The notes beneath the pieces were generated by a model. That model was not told the origin of the DNA. It ran no database searches and saw nothing but the letters and a program-made list of their open reading frames with translations. Positions 1 through 9,592 of a stretch of DNA of 58,544 nucleotides are shown here, piece after piece. This stretch comes from Saprospiraceae bacterium (GTDB lineage Bacteria > Bacteroidota > Bacteroidia > Chitinophagales > Saprospiraceae). Numbering within the stretch: the first letter of the stretch is position 1; each line of letters opens with the position of its first letter. Position numbers and translations under genes: made by a program. The stretch spans positions 1-58,544 of the forward strand of contig JABDJE010000319.1 of the NCBI GenBank assembly GCA_013002625.1, in the 5' to 3' direction.

Positions 1-7
1 CCTAAAA

Positions 8-1066
8 ATGTTTGTATTAAATACGGAAATAATGGTTAGAATCAATGGTCATGGACATCTGCTACCGGAACCAAATCAGATTCCGGGCTTTATGAAAAAG
101 AAGGAGGTCTTCTGGATTTCAGAAGATAAAAAATTCATGCATCAAAAGGCATGGCAGCGTCCCATAGATCATCCTTCCTATTTTTTGGAAGATAGATTGG
201 TGTGGCAAAAGCACCACCATATTCAGCATGAGGTTATAATCACCTTGTCACAATTATATTGCAATGGTTTGCCCAAAAGTCTCGCCTATGATGTGATCAG
301 GTTTCAAAATGATTTTCAGGCCGAAATACAATCCCAATATCCCGAAAACTTTACATGTGGATTCACTGTCAATCCTTCATATACCGTATCCGCATTAAAA
401 GAAATTGAACGCTGTGTCCAGAATCTGGGTTTGAGTGTTTTATGCTTACCCACACATTTCTTAAATAAAAAAGGAGAATGGTTATCTATTGGCAATGAAA
501 AAGCGGATCCCATATTCCAACTGGCTGACAAGTATGAACTGGCTGTACAGATCCATCCTTATGACGCACCTAAAATGATCCCGCTGAGCAACCGGTACTG
601 GCGTTTTCATTTGATTTGGATGTGTGCACAAACTGCAGACGCGCATCATATGATCAGCAGCAGAGGGATAGATCAGGAGTTTAATAAAATTCGATACTGC
701 TTCGCCCATGGATCTCAATTTACACAAGCCAGTTATGGACGTAGAGTTCAAGGGTTCAAAGGCAGGCCTGATATATTTGAAAATGCCCATTCTCCTGAAG
801 AAAATGTATTGTCTAAAAATATCTTCTTCGATACGCTTGTGCATGATGTCTTGACAATGCAACTATTGATTGACAGATGCGGCAGCAGTCAGGTCGTGGC
901 GGGTCTTGATAATCCATATCCACTGGGTGAAATGGATTCTGTACAGGGCTCATATCCTGGCAAGGTAATTTTTGACGCTGAGATACATGGTATAATTACT
1001 CAGGAAGAAAAGAAAGCTATTTGGAAAGACAATGTTGAACGTTGGCTTGGTAAAACAATAAAATGA
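8..1066 (+). CDS. 2-amino-3-carboxymuconate-6-semialdehyde decarboxylase (ACMSD)-like amidohydrolase
   Basis: HxH near N-terminus (NGHGH), QIHPYD, CFAHG, FDTLVHD and GLDNPYPLGE match the ACMSD pattern; adjacent to kynureninase and KMO. Confidence 0.85.
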   Translation: MFVLNTEIMVRINGHGHLLPEPNQIPGFMKKKEVFWISEDKKFMHQKAWQRPIDHPSYFLEDRLVWQKHHHIQHEVIITLSQLYCNGLPKSLAYDVIRFQNDFQAEIQSQYPENFTCGFTVNPSYTVSALKEIERCVQNLGLSVLCLPTHFLNKKGEWLSIGNEKADPIFQLADKYELAVQIHPYDAPKMIPLSNRYWRFHLIWMCAQTADAHHMISSRGIDQEFNKIRYCFAHGSQFTQASYGRRVQGFKGRPDIFENAHSPEENVLSKNIFFDTLVHDVLTMQLLIDRCGSSQVVAGLDNPYPLGEMDSVQGSYPGKVIFDAEIHGIITQEEKKAIWKDNVERWLGKTIK

Positions 1067-1070
1067 TCAA

Positions 1071-2336
1071 ATGGAAAGTGTGCAATTAGATACAGGTGCT
1101 TATGCTGAAGCATTGGATCGAGCGGATCCACTGGCCAGATTCAGAGATAGGTTCAATCTGCCTATACAGGCCAATGGAGAACCACATATATATCTATGCG
1201 GTAATTCCTTAGGACTACAGCCAAAGAAGGCTAATGAATATGTGCAACAAGAAATGGAAGATTGGTCAAAATTGGGTGTTGAGGGTCATATTCATGCAAG
1301 ACATCCGTGGATGCCATATCATGAATTTTTAACTTCTTCGATGGCCAGGGTGGTAGGCGGCAAAGAAATAGAAGTCGTTGTAATGAATAGTTTGACCGTA
1401 AACCTCCATCTCCTCATGGTGTCTTTTTATCGCCCGACGCAAAAGCGGTTTAAGATTCTAATCGAATACTCACCATTCCCATCTGATCGCTTTGCTGTAG
1501 AATCCCAGGCCAGGTTTCATGGATTTGACCCGGCAGAGGCTGTTATTGAAATGCAGCCTGATGTTGACGACTATGTTTCTATGGCCCAGATAGAATCTGT
1601 TTTAAATGAACAGGGCGAAGAAATTGCACTTGTCCTCATCGGCGGGGTAAATTATTATTCCGGGCAAGCTTACAATATAAAATCCATTACCGAATTGGCA
1701 CATGCCAAAGGTGCCATGGTTGGGTTTGATCTGGCGCATGCCGCTGGCAACCTCCATCTCAACTTGCACGATGATGGACCTGACTTTGCAGCCTGGTGTT
1801 CCTATAAGTATCTGAATTCAGGTCCCGGAAGTTTATCGGGCATATTTGTCCATGAAAGACACGCCTATGATACCACGCTGCCAAGATTCCACGGATGGTG
1901 GGGACATAATAAATCGAATAGATTTAAAATGGGTCCCGTATTTGAACCTATGGCCGGAGCCGAAGCTTGGCAACTCAGCAATCCACCTATTTTACCCTTG
2001 GCAGCCATGCGGGCTTCCATGGAATTGTTCGATGAAGCAGGGATGTCTGCACTTAGAGAAAAGTCTGTAAAATTGACAAGTTATCTCCTCAAGCTTTTGG
2101 AGATTTTGGATCATCCAAAAATCAAAGTTATTACACCATCACGTTCAGAAGAAAGAGGATGCCAAATCTCTCTCCAAATCAAAGATGCTGACAAATCGAT
2201 GTTTGATGACATTACAAATCGAGGTGTTATTGCGGATTGGCGAGAACCAGATGTCATTAGAATTGCAACAGTTCCTTTATACAATAGTTATAAGGATGTC
2301 TATGACTTTTATTCGTTGTTAAAAGAAGCTTTGTAA
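1071..2336 (+). CDS. kynU: kynureninase
   Basis: PLP fold-type I protein with IYLCGNSLGLQPK, GFDLAHAAGN and WCSYKYLNSGPGS; kynurenine-pathway neighbours. Confidence 0.95.
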   Translation: MESVQLDTGAYAEALDRADPLARFRDRFNLPIQANGEPHIYLCGNSLGLQPKKANEYVQQEMEDWSKLGVEGHIHARHPWMPYHEFLTSSMARVVGGKEIEVVVMNSLTVNLHLLMVSFYRPTQKRFKILIEYSPFPSDRFAVESQARFHGFDPAEAVIEMQPDVDDYVSMAQIESVLNEQGEEIALVLIGGVNYYSGQAYNIKSITELAHAKGAMVGFDLAHAAGNLHLNLHDDGPDFAAWCSYKYLNSGPGSLSGIFVHERHAYDTTLPRFHGWWGHNKSNRFKMGPVFEPMAGAEAWQLSNPPILPLAAMRASMELFDEAGMSALREKSVKLTSYLLKLLEILDHPKIKVITPSRSEERGCQISLQIKDADKSMFDDITNRGVIADWREPDVIRIATVPLYNSYKDVYDFYSLLKEAL

Positions 2337-2337
2337 T

Positions 2338-3687
2338 ATGAAAGATGTTGTAATTATTGGAGCTGGCCTTGCTGGTACCTTAATGGCCATACGGCTTGCT
2401 CAAAGAGGCCACAAGGTTGACCTCTACGAAAAACGACCTGACTTAAGAAAAACAGATATCAGTGCCGGGCGCTCAATCAATCTTGCACTCTCGGACCGTG
2501 GATTACAAGCTTTGGCTATGGCCGACCTCGATGATAAAGCAAAAGAGCTCGTAATTCCGATGCATGGCAGAATGATTCACAGTATCGATGGACATAAAAC
2601 ATTATACCGGTACAGTGGAAGAGAAGAAGACTGGATTAATTCAATCTCGAGACCTGGTTTAAATTCATTATTACTGGATGAAACAGAGAAATATGATGGG
2701 CTTCAAGTGTATTTCGACCATGACGCAGCGCGCGTTGATACCATAAATAAAGACATCACAATAAAGACATCAGACGCTACCGCGAAGCTTGACGTAAGCG
2801 ACAAAATCGTAATCGGCGCAGATGGCGCAGGCTCTTCTTTAAGAAGAGAAATGCAAAGGCGCTCCAACCAGTTGAGATATAATTTTTCTCAAACATTCCT
2901 GGACACCGGTTATAAAGAGCTATGCCTTCCTGCTGGACCAGATGGCACATTTCAAATAGAAAAAAATGCGCTCCACATCTGGCCGCGCGATGGGTTTATG
3001 ATGATAGCCTTGCCAAATCTCGATGCCAGTTTCACCGTTACACTTTTCATGCGTTTTGATGGCCCCAATGGCTTTGACACCATTCAATCTGATGATCAGA
3101 TTCATGCACTATTTGATAAAAATTTTAAAAACGTCAAGAATTTCTTCCCTGATCTCATCCATGAATACAGGACCAACCCTTCCAGTTCTTTGGGGACAAT
3201 CAGGTGTTACCCATGGCAGATAGATGGACAATTTTTACTTATTGGAGATGCAGCACATGCGATAGTTCCATTTTATGGCCAGGGCATGAATTGCTCATTT
3301 GAAGATTGCCTTATTTTGGATCGTTGTATTGATGCAGATGAAGGCAATTGGGATGCTATCCTCAAGAACTTTCAATCTATAAGAAAACAAGACGCCGACG
3401 CTATTGCCGATCTGGCTGAAGATAATTTTTATGAAATGCGCGACGCCACTGCAGATCCTGTATTCAATAAAAAGAGACAAATTGAATTGGCGCTGGAGCA
3501 GGAATACCCCGAATACTATTCGAAATACAGCCTTGTAACTTTTAAAGAAGAAATACCATATCACAAAGCAATGGCGCTAGGTCGTAAACAGGATGAGGTA
3601 CTCATGAAGATTGCTGCAAATACAGATGATATTAGTCAAGTAGATCTTGCCTGGGTGTTTGAAACTGTTAAAGCTGTTGATGGGTGA
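2338..3687 (+). CDS. kmo: kynurenine 3-monooxygenase (FAD-dependent)
   Basis: GAGLAGTLMAIRLAQRG Rossmann motif, GADGAGSSLRREMQ, LLIGDAAHAIVPFYGQGMNCSFEDC. Confidence 0.93.
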   Translation: MKDVVIIGAGLAGTLMAIRLAQRGHKVDLYEKRPDLRKTDISAGRSINLALSDRGLQALAMADLDDKAKELVIPMHGRMIHSIDGHKTLYRYSGREEDWINSISRPGLNSLLLDETEKYDGLQVYFDHDAARVDTINKDITIKTSDATAKLDVSDKIVIGADGAGSSLRREMQRRSNQLRYNFSQTFLDTGYKELCLPAGPDGTFQIEKNALHIWPRDGFMMIALPNLDASFTVTLFMRFDGPNGFDTIQSDDQIHALFDKNFKNVKNFFPDLIHEYRTNPSSSLGTIRCYPWQIDGQFLLIGDAAHAIVPFYGQGMNCSFEDCLILDRCIDADEGNWDAILKNFQSIRKQDADAIADLAEDNFYEMRDATADPVFNKKRQIELALEQEYPEYYSKYSLVTFKEEIPYHKAMALGRKQDEVLMKIAANTDDISQVDLAWVFETVKAVDG

Positions 3688-4020
3688 GGGAAGGAATGAA
3701 GGAATGAAGGAATGACTGAATGAGGGAATGATTTAATGACCTAATGACCTAATGGGTTTAATGGTTTAATGGTTTAATGACTGAGTGAAGGAAGGAAGGA
3801 ATGATTGAATGATTGAATGATTGAATGATTTAATGACCTAATGACCTAATGACTTAATGACTGATTGATTGAGTGAATGATTGAATGAAGGAATGAAGGA
3901 AGGAATGATTTAATGACCTAATGGGTTTAATGGTTTAATGACTGATTGAGTGATTGAGTGAATGAGTGAATGAGTGAATGATTGAATGAGTGAATGAGTG
4001 AATGATTGAATGTGGGAATG
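3685..4020. repeat. degenerate tetra/octanucleotide tandem array (TGAA/TGAT/TGAC/TGAG, AATGATTG-type units)
   Basis: Direct reading: continuous GAATGAAG/GAATGATT/TAATGACC/TAATGGTT units from the kmo stop codon onward; a higher-order block recurs at about 3725-3784 and 3902-3945. Confidence 0.95.
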
Positions 4021-4157
4021 TATAGCTTCTTAATATCTAATCCTGAGTTTTAGATTTTAGTTATTGGTTAAAGTTTGAAATTTAAACCAAATAAACGCGA
4101 ATTCAACCATTCCCTCATTATTATATATATTAGTCTTTGAACCAAATTTCATAAGCC

Positions 4158-4688
4158 ATGCCTATAGCTAGACCTTTTAACCTTCAAAAGTGGATCGATG
4201 AACATCGCGATGAATTAAAACCACCTGTTGGCAACAGGAATCTATATAAAGATGCAGGAGATTACATCGTAATGATCGTTGCAGGCCCGAATGCCAGGAA
4301 AGATTATCATTACAATGAGACAGAAGAACTGTTTTACCAGATTGAAGGCGATATTACTGTTCGCATACAGGAAGATGGCAAAGCAGTTGACGTCCCGATT
4401 AAAGAAGGTGAAATGTTCTTACTTCCTGCCAAAGTGCCTCATTCTCCTATGCGATCGGAGGGGTCGATTGGCCTCGTTGTTGAATTGAAGCGTACTGCTG
4501 AAGAAAGGGATGGTTTGTTATGGTTTTGCGACAATTGTAATGAGAAATTGCATGAATCCTATTTCAAACTTGACAATATAGAAAAGGACTTCCTGCCTCG
4601 ATTTAGAGAGTATTATACAAATACCGAAATGCGTACTTGCAAGAATTGCGGGAACGTTATGGAAGCAGATCAACGTTTTGTTGGATAA
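4158..4688 (+). CDS. 3-hydroxyanthranilate 3,4-dioxygenase
   Basis: Cupin with DYHYNETEELFYQIEGD and LLPAKVPHSPMR; bacterial-type C-terminal CDNC/CKNC metal site; pathway context. Confidence 0.95.
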   Translation: MPIARPFNLQKWIDEHRDELKPPVGNRNLYKDAGDYIVMIVAGPNARKDYHYNETEELFYQIEGDITVRIQEDGKAVDVPIKEGEMFLLPAKVPHSPMRSEGSIGLVVELKRTAEERDGLLWFCDNCNEKLHESYFKLDNIEKDFLPRFREYYTNTEMRTCKNCGNVMEADQRFVG

Positions 4689-5431
4689 TGTCATACACCT
4701 ACTTTGCTTCAGATTTTCATTTAGGCCTAAACACCCCCCTTTCTTCAAGGGAGCGGGAAATAATAATTGTTTCCTGGTTAGAAGATATTATGTCATCATG
4801 CTCGACATTGTATTTATTGGGCGACTTATTTGATTTCTGGTTTGAATACAAAGAGGTTGTACCGAAAGGGCATTTCAGATTACTCACAATGCTATCAAAA
4901 TTCCATGATCAGGGCATTCCTGTTCATGTGTTCACCGGCAATCACGACATGTGGATGTTTGGCTATCTGGAAGAAGAGTGCGGTGTGACGATACACCGGT
5001 CTCCTATAACCGCAGAGATAAACCATAAAAAATTTCTATTGGGTCATGGCGATGGTTTGGGCCCTGGCGATCATGGCTACAAACTCATTAAGAAAGTCTT
5101 TAGGAATAGAATTAACCAATGGTTGTTTGCACGCTTGCACCCTAATTTCGCGATCAAACTTATGAAGATATCAAGTAAGACCTCAAGAGAAGCAGACAAT
5201 GAATCGCCAGAATTTATGGGTCCGGAAAAAGAATGGCTTGTCCAATATTGCGAACGAAAATTAGAGGATAGTTTTTTTGACTATTTTATTTTTGGTCATC
5301 GTCATATTCCAATTGACTATACATTAAGCAACCAAAAAAGCAGATATATAAATACCGGTGATTGGCTGAGTCACTTCAGTTACGCAAGATTTGATGGTAC
5401 GGATTTGCAATTATTGAAGTACACGCCTTAA
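4688..5431 (+). CDS. UDP-2,3-diacylglucosamine diphosphatase (LpxH-like calcineurin-type phosphoesterase)
   Basis: ASDFHLG, LLGDLFDFW, FTGNHDMWMF, LGHGDGLGPGD, FGHRHIP; ATG overlaps the preceding stop (TAATG), so the 4637 start in the track is likely too far upstream. Confidence 0.85.
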   Translation: MSYTYFASDFHLGLNTPLSSREREIIIVSWLEDIMSSCSTLYLLGDLFDFWFEYKEVVPKGHFRLLTMLSKFHDQGIPVHVFTGNHDMWMFGYLEEECGVTIHRSPITAEINHKKFLLGHGDGLGPGDHGYKLIKKVFRNRINQWLFARLHPNFAIKLMKISSKTSREADNESPEFMGPEKEWLVQYCERKLEDSFFDYFIFGHRHIPIDYTLSNQKSRYINTGDWLSHFSYARFDGTDLQLLKYTP

Positions 5432-5433
5432 GA

Positions 5434-6759
5434 CTAAAAATCTATCAATGCTGTCCAGACGCTGAGAGTGTCTTTGTTCAGTTGGGTCCATATCGGTCTT
5501 ACCATACCATCTTTTACACTGATATCATTGTAATCGCCAAAAAAGACATTTGGATTTGGAAGAAATGAACGGCTATTAATTTTCTTGTTTGTAAATGACT
5601 TTCCTCCATCCGTACTGTACGCCAAGTAAACATCTGTGGTATTGTCATCATGATGACGGCGATCATAAAACACAGTATAAATATAACCTGTGGATTCATC
5701 GATTGACATCCATGTTAAAAACTGCTGAGAACCGGCTTTGTCGTCGTTAACGCGTGTGGGTTCTGACCAACTTTGTCCATTGTCATTCGAATAGGTTAGC
5801 CAAATATCTGTATCCTCTTCGCCATTGCGTTGATCACTCCAATTGATATATAATGTGCCATGGTTTGGACCACCAGAACGATCTATCCCGGTTATAGGCA
5901 TCCCATTGCAACGCGCGATACCTGGAATATCGATAGACCATCCTCCAGGCTGCTCAGCGACCACAATATCCTCTTCCATCCATGTCTGACCGCCATCAAG
6001 AGATTTATCAAAATATATTTTATTATCGTATGACCATGCGACGTAGACCTCACCGTTCAGTCCGACACATGGTACAGCTCCTTCTGGTGTCTGATCATCA
6101 TCGATACAATCCCCCTCGAATTGATTGATCCGAAGCGGATCTGTCCAGGAGGCACCACCGTCTATTGACTTAGAAAAAAGAATTCTTGATTTATCTGAGG
6201 ATTTTTTGGATCCGTATAAGTCAAACTCAGTCCATGTAATATACACTGTATTGTCCTCTGGATCGATTGCTAACCAATGCTTATCCTGGTCTTTAGGTGA
6301 CCTTGGTTTTGTATATGAGCCATCATTCCAGCTCTGCCCGCCATCTTCTGATTTCTGAATTACAATCCGATCCAACCACGCTTCACTTCTGCGTAATCCA
6401 CCATCGGGATTTGATAAATGCGCATAATAAAAATTACCATCATAATCCGAACGTATAACAGGATCTCCATAGACCCCATAAGAAGATTTTAATCTATCCT
6501 TTGTCCAGCTTTTACCGCCGTCATTGGATACATATACATTGTCCAGCACAGCGCCAGCAACCACATTTTGACTGTTTGCGGAATTAATACAAATGGTTGG
6601 TTCACAGGGGCCCAAAGTACCGCTGGATGCATGAATTAAAACGGCCTCAATGGCATCCATTGAGCTGTCCTTGATTACAGAACTTGTTTTTTGGCTGCAG
6701 GCCAAAGCAATTACGGAACTTATAAGACTAAAACAGAGGAATAATCTAAGCATAATCAT
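5434..6759 (-). CDS. BNR/Asp-box repeat (sialidase-like) exported lipoprotein
   Basis: Lipobox-like IALAC; repeated Asp-boxes SNDGGKSWT, SEDGGQSWN, SIDGGASWT, SLDGGQTWM, SNDNGQSWS, STDGGKSFT. Confidence 0.8.
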   Translation of the reverse strand: MIMLRLFLCFSLISSVIALACSQKTSSVIKDSSMDAIEAVLIHASSGTLGPCEPTICINSANSQNVVAGAVLDNVYVSNDGGKSWTKDRLKSSYGVYGDPVIRSDYDGNFYYAHLSNPDGGLRRSEAWLDRIVIQKSEDGGQSWNDGSYTKPRSPKDQDKHWLAIDPEDNTVYITWTEFDLYGSKKSSDKSRILFSKSIDGGASWTDPLRINQFEGDCIDDDQTPEGAVPCVGLNGEVYVAWSYDNKIYFDKSLDGGQTWMEEDIVVAEQPGGWSIDIPGIARCNGMPITGIDRSGGPNHGTLYINWSDQRNGEEDTDIWLTYSNDNGQSWSEPTRVNDDKAGSQQFLTWMSIDESTGYIYTVFYDRRHHDDNTTDVYLAYSTDGGKSFTNKKINSRSFLPNPNVFFGDYNDISVKDGMVRPIWTQLNKDTLSVWTALIDF

Positions 6760-6762
6760 CGG

Positions 6763-7326
6763 TTACACTGTCATGATATCTTTTTCCTTGGCCTCAATCA
6801 ATTTGTTTACATCTTCTCCAAACTTATTCACAATATCCTGCACTTCTGACTCCCTGCGCTTGCCCTGATCCTCAGGATATCCATCTTTCACTTCACTTTT
6901 AATCACATCCAGCATTTTATGCCGTTCATTTCTCAAGCTAATCTTGGTTTCTTCACCAAGGTGTTTGGCATATTTCACCATTTCGCGTCTGCGCTCTTCT
7001 GTCAATGGTGGAATAGAAATACGCACAAATTCTCCATCATTCATAGGTGTCAAACCTAGGTTAGAGGCAAAAATTGCTTGTTCAATTACTCCCAGCATCG
7101 ATTTTTCCCATGGCTGAATAGATATGGTTTTTGAATCTGGTGTAGACAGATTCGCGACTTGCGAAAGCGGTGTTGGATTACCGTAATACTCCAACATAAT
7201 ATCTTTGAGGATACTCGTAGAAGCTTTGCCGGTCCGCACTTTCATCAATTCAGACTTTAAGTGGTCGATAGCTTTAACCATATTTTCACGGCCATCCTCA
7301 AATGCCATTTCAATTAACTCGCTCAT
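6763..7326 (-). CDS. frr: ribosome recycling factor
   Basis: KVRTGKAS, YYGNPTPLSQVANLSTPD, ISIPPLTEERRREMVK. Confidence 0.97.
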   Translation of the reverse strand: MSELIEMAFEDGRENMVKAIDHLKSELMKVRTGKASTSILKDIMLEYYGNPTPLSQVANLSTPDSKTISIQPWEKSMLGVIEQAIFASNLGLTPMNDGEFVRISIPPLTEERRREMVKYAKHLGEETKISLRNERHKMLDVIKSEVKDGYPEDQGKRRESEVQDIVNKFGEDVNKLIEAKEKDIMTV

Positions 7327-7364
7327 AATTTCCTTGTTAGTTTTTCTAAAATAAGGTATTCTTT

Positions 7365-8054
7365 CTAATCATTACCCATGAAACGCAAAAGGAAGAACAA
7401 GAATATTGCTAATGACATCAATGCATTATTGACATAGGTCATCGCTGCCCACCATAATGAATCTCTTGCGCCATCGTATTCTGCCCCATGTGTGATATTC
7501 GTATCATCCAACCAAGCCAATGCTCGTTTAGAGGCATCAAATTCTACCGGCAAGGTTATTAATGCAAATAATGCGGTTACGCCAAATGTAGCAGCAAAAA
7601 TACCCATCATCATATTACTTGAGAACATTGCAGTGCCACCTAATACAAACAGTCCAATAAATAAAAACTGCTGCACCGATGAAGAAAACTGAACAACGGG
7701 TACAAGATTTGATCTTAATGTTAACATTGAATAAGCTTCTGCATGCTGAACAGCATGGCCACATTCATGTGCGGCGACAGCTGCTGCTGCAACACTTCTG
7801 CTGTTATAAACCGGTTCGCTTAATGCAATGGTTTTTGTTAATGGATTGTAATGATCGGTCAACGCACCTCTACCAGGTACAATTTTCACATCATAAATAC
7901 CATAATGGTCAAGCATGGCTTTGGCAACTTCTGCCCCGGTCAATCCACTGCTCGTAGGAATCTTGCTATTCTTATTAAAAACAGATTTCAACCTACTGTT
8001 CAGAATTAAACCGATTCCAGTAAAAGCGAGTACTATGACAAAATAAAACGACAT
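7365..8054 (-). CDS. zinc metallopeptidase (YugP-like), membrane
   Basis: AAHECGHAVQHAEAY HExxH motif with flanking TM segments. Confidence 0.85.
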   Translation of the reverse strand: MSFYFVIVLAFTGIGLILNSRLKSVFNKNSKIPTSSGLTGAEVAKAMLDHYGIYDVKIVPGRGALTDHYNPLTKTIALSEPVYNSRSVAAAAVAAHECGHAVQHAEAYSMLTLRSNLVPVVQFSSSVQQFLFIGLFVLGGTAMFSSNMMMGIFAATFGVTALFALITLPVEFDASKRALAWLDDTNITHGAEYDGARDSLWWAAMTYVNNALMSLAIFLFFLLRFMGND

Positions 8055-8064
8055 AACTATTTCT

Positions 8065-9345
8065 TTAATTTAATTTTTTAAATCCTGTATAACTTTGAAG
8101 AACTTCAGGTATTAGAACGCCATCATCTGTTTGATTGTTCTCTAAAATCGCTGCAACTATTCGAGCCAATGCCAAAGCACTGCCATTTAAGGTATGTGCT
8201 AATTGGGTCTTCCCATCTTCATCTCGATACCTCAATTTCAAGCGATTACTTTGAAACGTTTCAAAATTCGAAACAGAGCTAACTTCCAACCATTTTTTTT
8301 GCGCTGCTGAAAACACTTCAAAATCATATGTTAGTGCAGACGCAAATGTTAAGTCTCCACCACATAAACGCAATATCCTATATGGCAGTTCCAGCTTTTG
8401 CAGTAATCCTTCTACATATTGGACCATTTCGTCTAAAGTTGTATAGGATTTATCTGGATGTTGGATTTGGACGATCTCAATTTTATCAAATTGGTGTACC
8501 CTATTCAATCCTTTTACGTCTGCTCCATAAGAGCCCGCTTCTCTCCTGAAACAAGGTGTAAATCCAGCTAACTTGATTGGAAAGTCCTTTTCTTTTACAA
8601 TATCGCCCCTGTATATATTTGTCAGTGGCACTTCAGCTGTAGGAATTAGATATAATTCATCTTTTTCCATGTGATACATCTGGCCTTCCTTGTCGGGCAA
8701 TTGTCCTGTTCCACGCGCTGAATCCTGATTAACCATTAGAGGCGGAATTATTTCTGTATATCCAGCCTTGATAGCTTCATCCAGGAAAAAATTTATCAAC
8801 GCCCTTTGAAGTCTAGATCCTTTATTTATAAATACAGGAAAACCTGACCCAGTTATTTTGACACCTAATTCAAAATCAAGAACATTATATTTTTTGCCAA
8901 TCTCCCAATGCGGAATAGCATCTTCCTCCAATTCTGGAATTGGAATAGAACCCATCTTCACTACTTCATTATCTTCTTCTGATGTTCCATCCGGAACTAA
9001 ATCGTGTGGAACATTGGGAATATTAAGTAACAGCTCTTCTACTACTTTCTTTGACTCATTTAATTGTTGTTCAGCTTCAGCAATTTTAGACTTTAGTTTT
9101 TCAACTTCATGCTTTGCAGCATTGGCTTCTTCAGCTTTGCCTTCTTTGAATAGTTGTCCTATTTGCTTTGAAATTGAATTGCGCTGTGCTAAATATCCAT
9201 CATTCTCGGTCTGAATGCGCTTGCGCGCATCATCTGCGTTGATTACTTTATCAAGCATGACCATTTTCTCACTGCCCCATCCTCTTTTTCTCAAGGCGTT
9301 TTCTATCTTAGCTTTCTCCGCTCTTATTTTTGAAACCTCCAGCAT
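8065..9345 (-). CDS. serS: seryl-tRNA synthetase
   Basis: N-terminal coiled coil, GTGQLPDKEGQMY, TAEVPLTNIY, FRREAGSYGADVKGLNRVHQFDKIE, NGSALALARIVAAILENNQ. Confidence 0.97.
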   Translation of the reverse strand: MLEVSKIRAEKAKIENALRKRGWGSEKMVMLDKVINADDARKRIQTENDGYLAQRNSISKQIGQLFKEGKAEEANAAKHEVEKLKSKIAEAEQQLNESKKVVEELLLNIPNVPHDLVPDGTSEEDNEVVKMGSIPIPELEEDAIPHWEIGKKYNVLDFELGVKITGSGFPVFINKGSRLQRALINFFLDEAIKAGYTEIIPPLMVNQDSARGTGQLPDKEGQMYHMEKDELYLIPTAEVPLTNIYRGDIVKEKDFPIKLAGFTPCFRREAGSYGADVKGLNRVHQFDKIEIVQIQHPDKSYTTLDEMVQYVEGLLQKLELPYRILRLCGGDLTFASALTYDFEVFSAAQKKWLEVSSVSNFETFQSNRLKLRYRDEDGKTQLAHTLNGSALALARIVAAILENNQTDDGVLIPEVLQSYTGFKKLN

Positions 9346-9367
9346 AATACATTTCTTAATTAGACGC

Positions 9368-9375
9368 CAAATATA
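9368..9375 (-). promoter_or_regulatory. possible Bacteroidota -7 element (TATATTTG) upstream of serS
   Basis: Plus strand CAAATATA matches TAnnTTTG on minus; no convincing -33 element. Confidence 0.35.
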
Positions 9376-9471
9376 CTAACTATCGTGCAGGGCTGTTACT
9401 CTTAGAGGTGTTAAGGGAAGGGATATGAGCCTTTTTTGAGATACTATATTTCATCTTTTATATATTAAGTA

Positions 9472-9479
9472 TATATTTG
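9472..9479 (+). promoter_or_regulatory. possible -7 element (TATATTTG) upstream of rho
   Basis: Match to TAnnTTTG in the divergent serS/rho intergenic region. Confidence 0.4.
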
Positions 9480-9592
9480 CAGTCGAGAAAACTTCATGAT
9501 CGCTAAATCTGAAGCGATTAGAATCAAATTTCCCACTACAATTTTCAGGATTAACAATTCAAATACACTAAATCTATTTCAATTTATATCTT

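Noticed and set aside
3685-4020. Possible CRISPR array
   Set aside because: Units are 4-8 nt, degenerate and contiguous; there are no spacers of regular length and no cas-like genes
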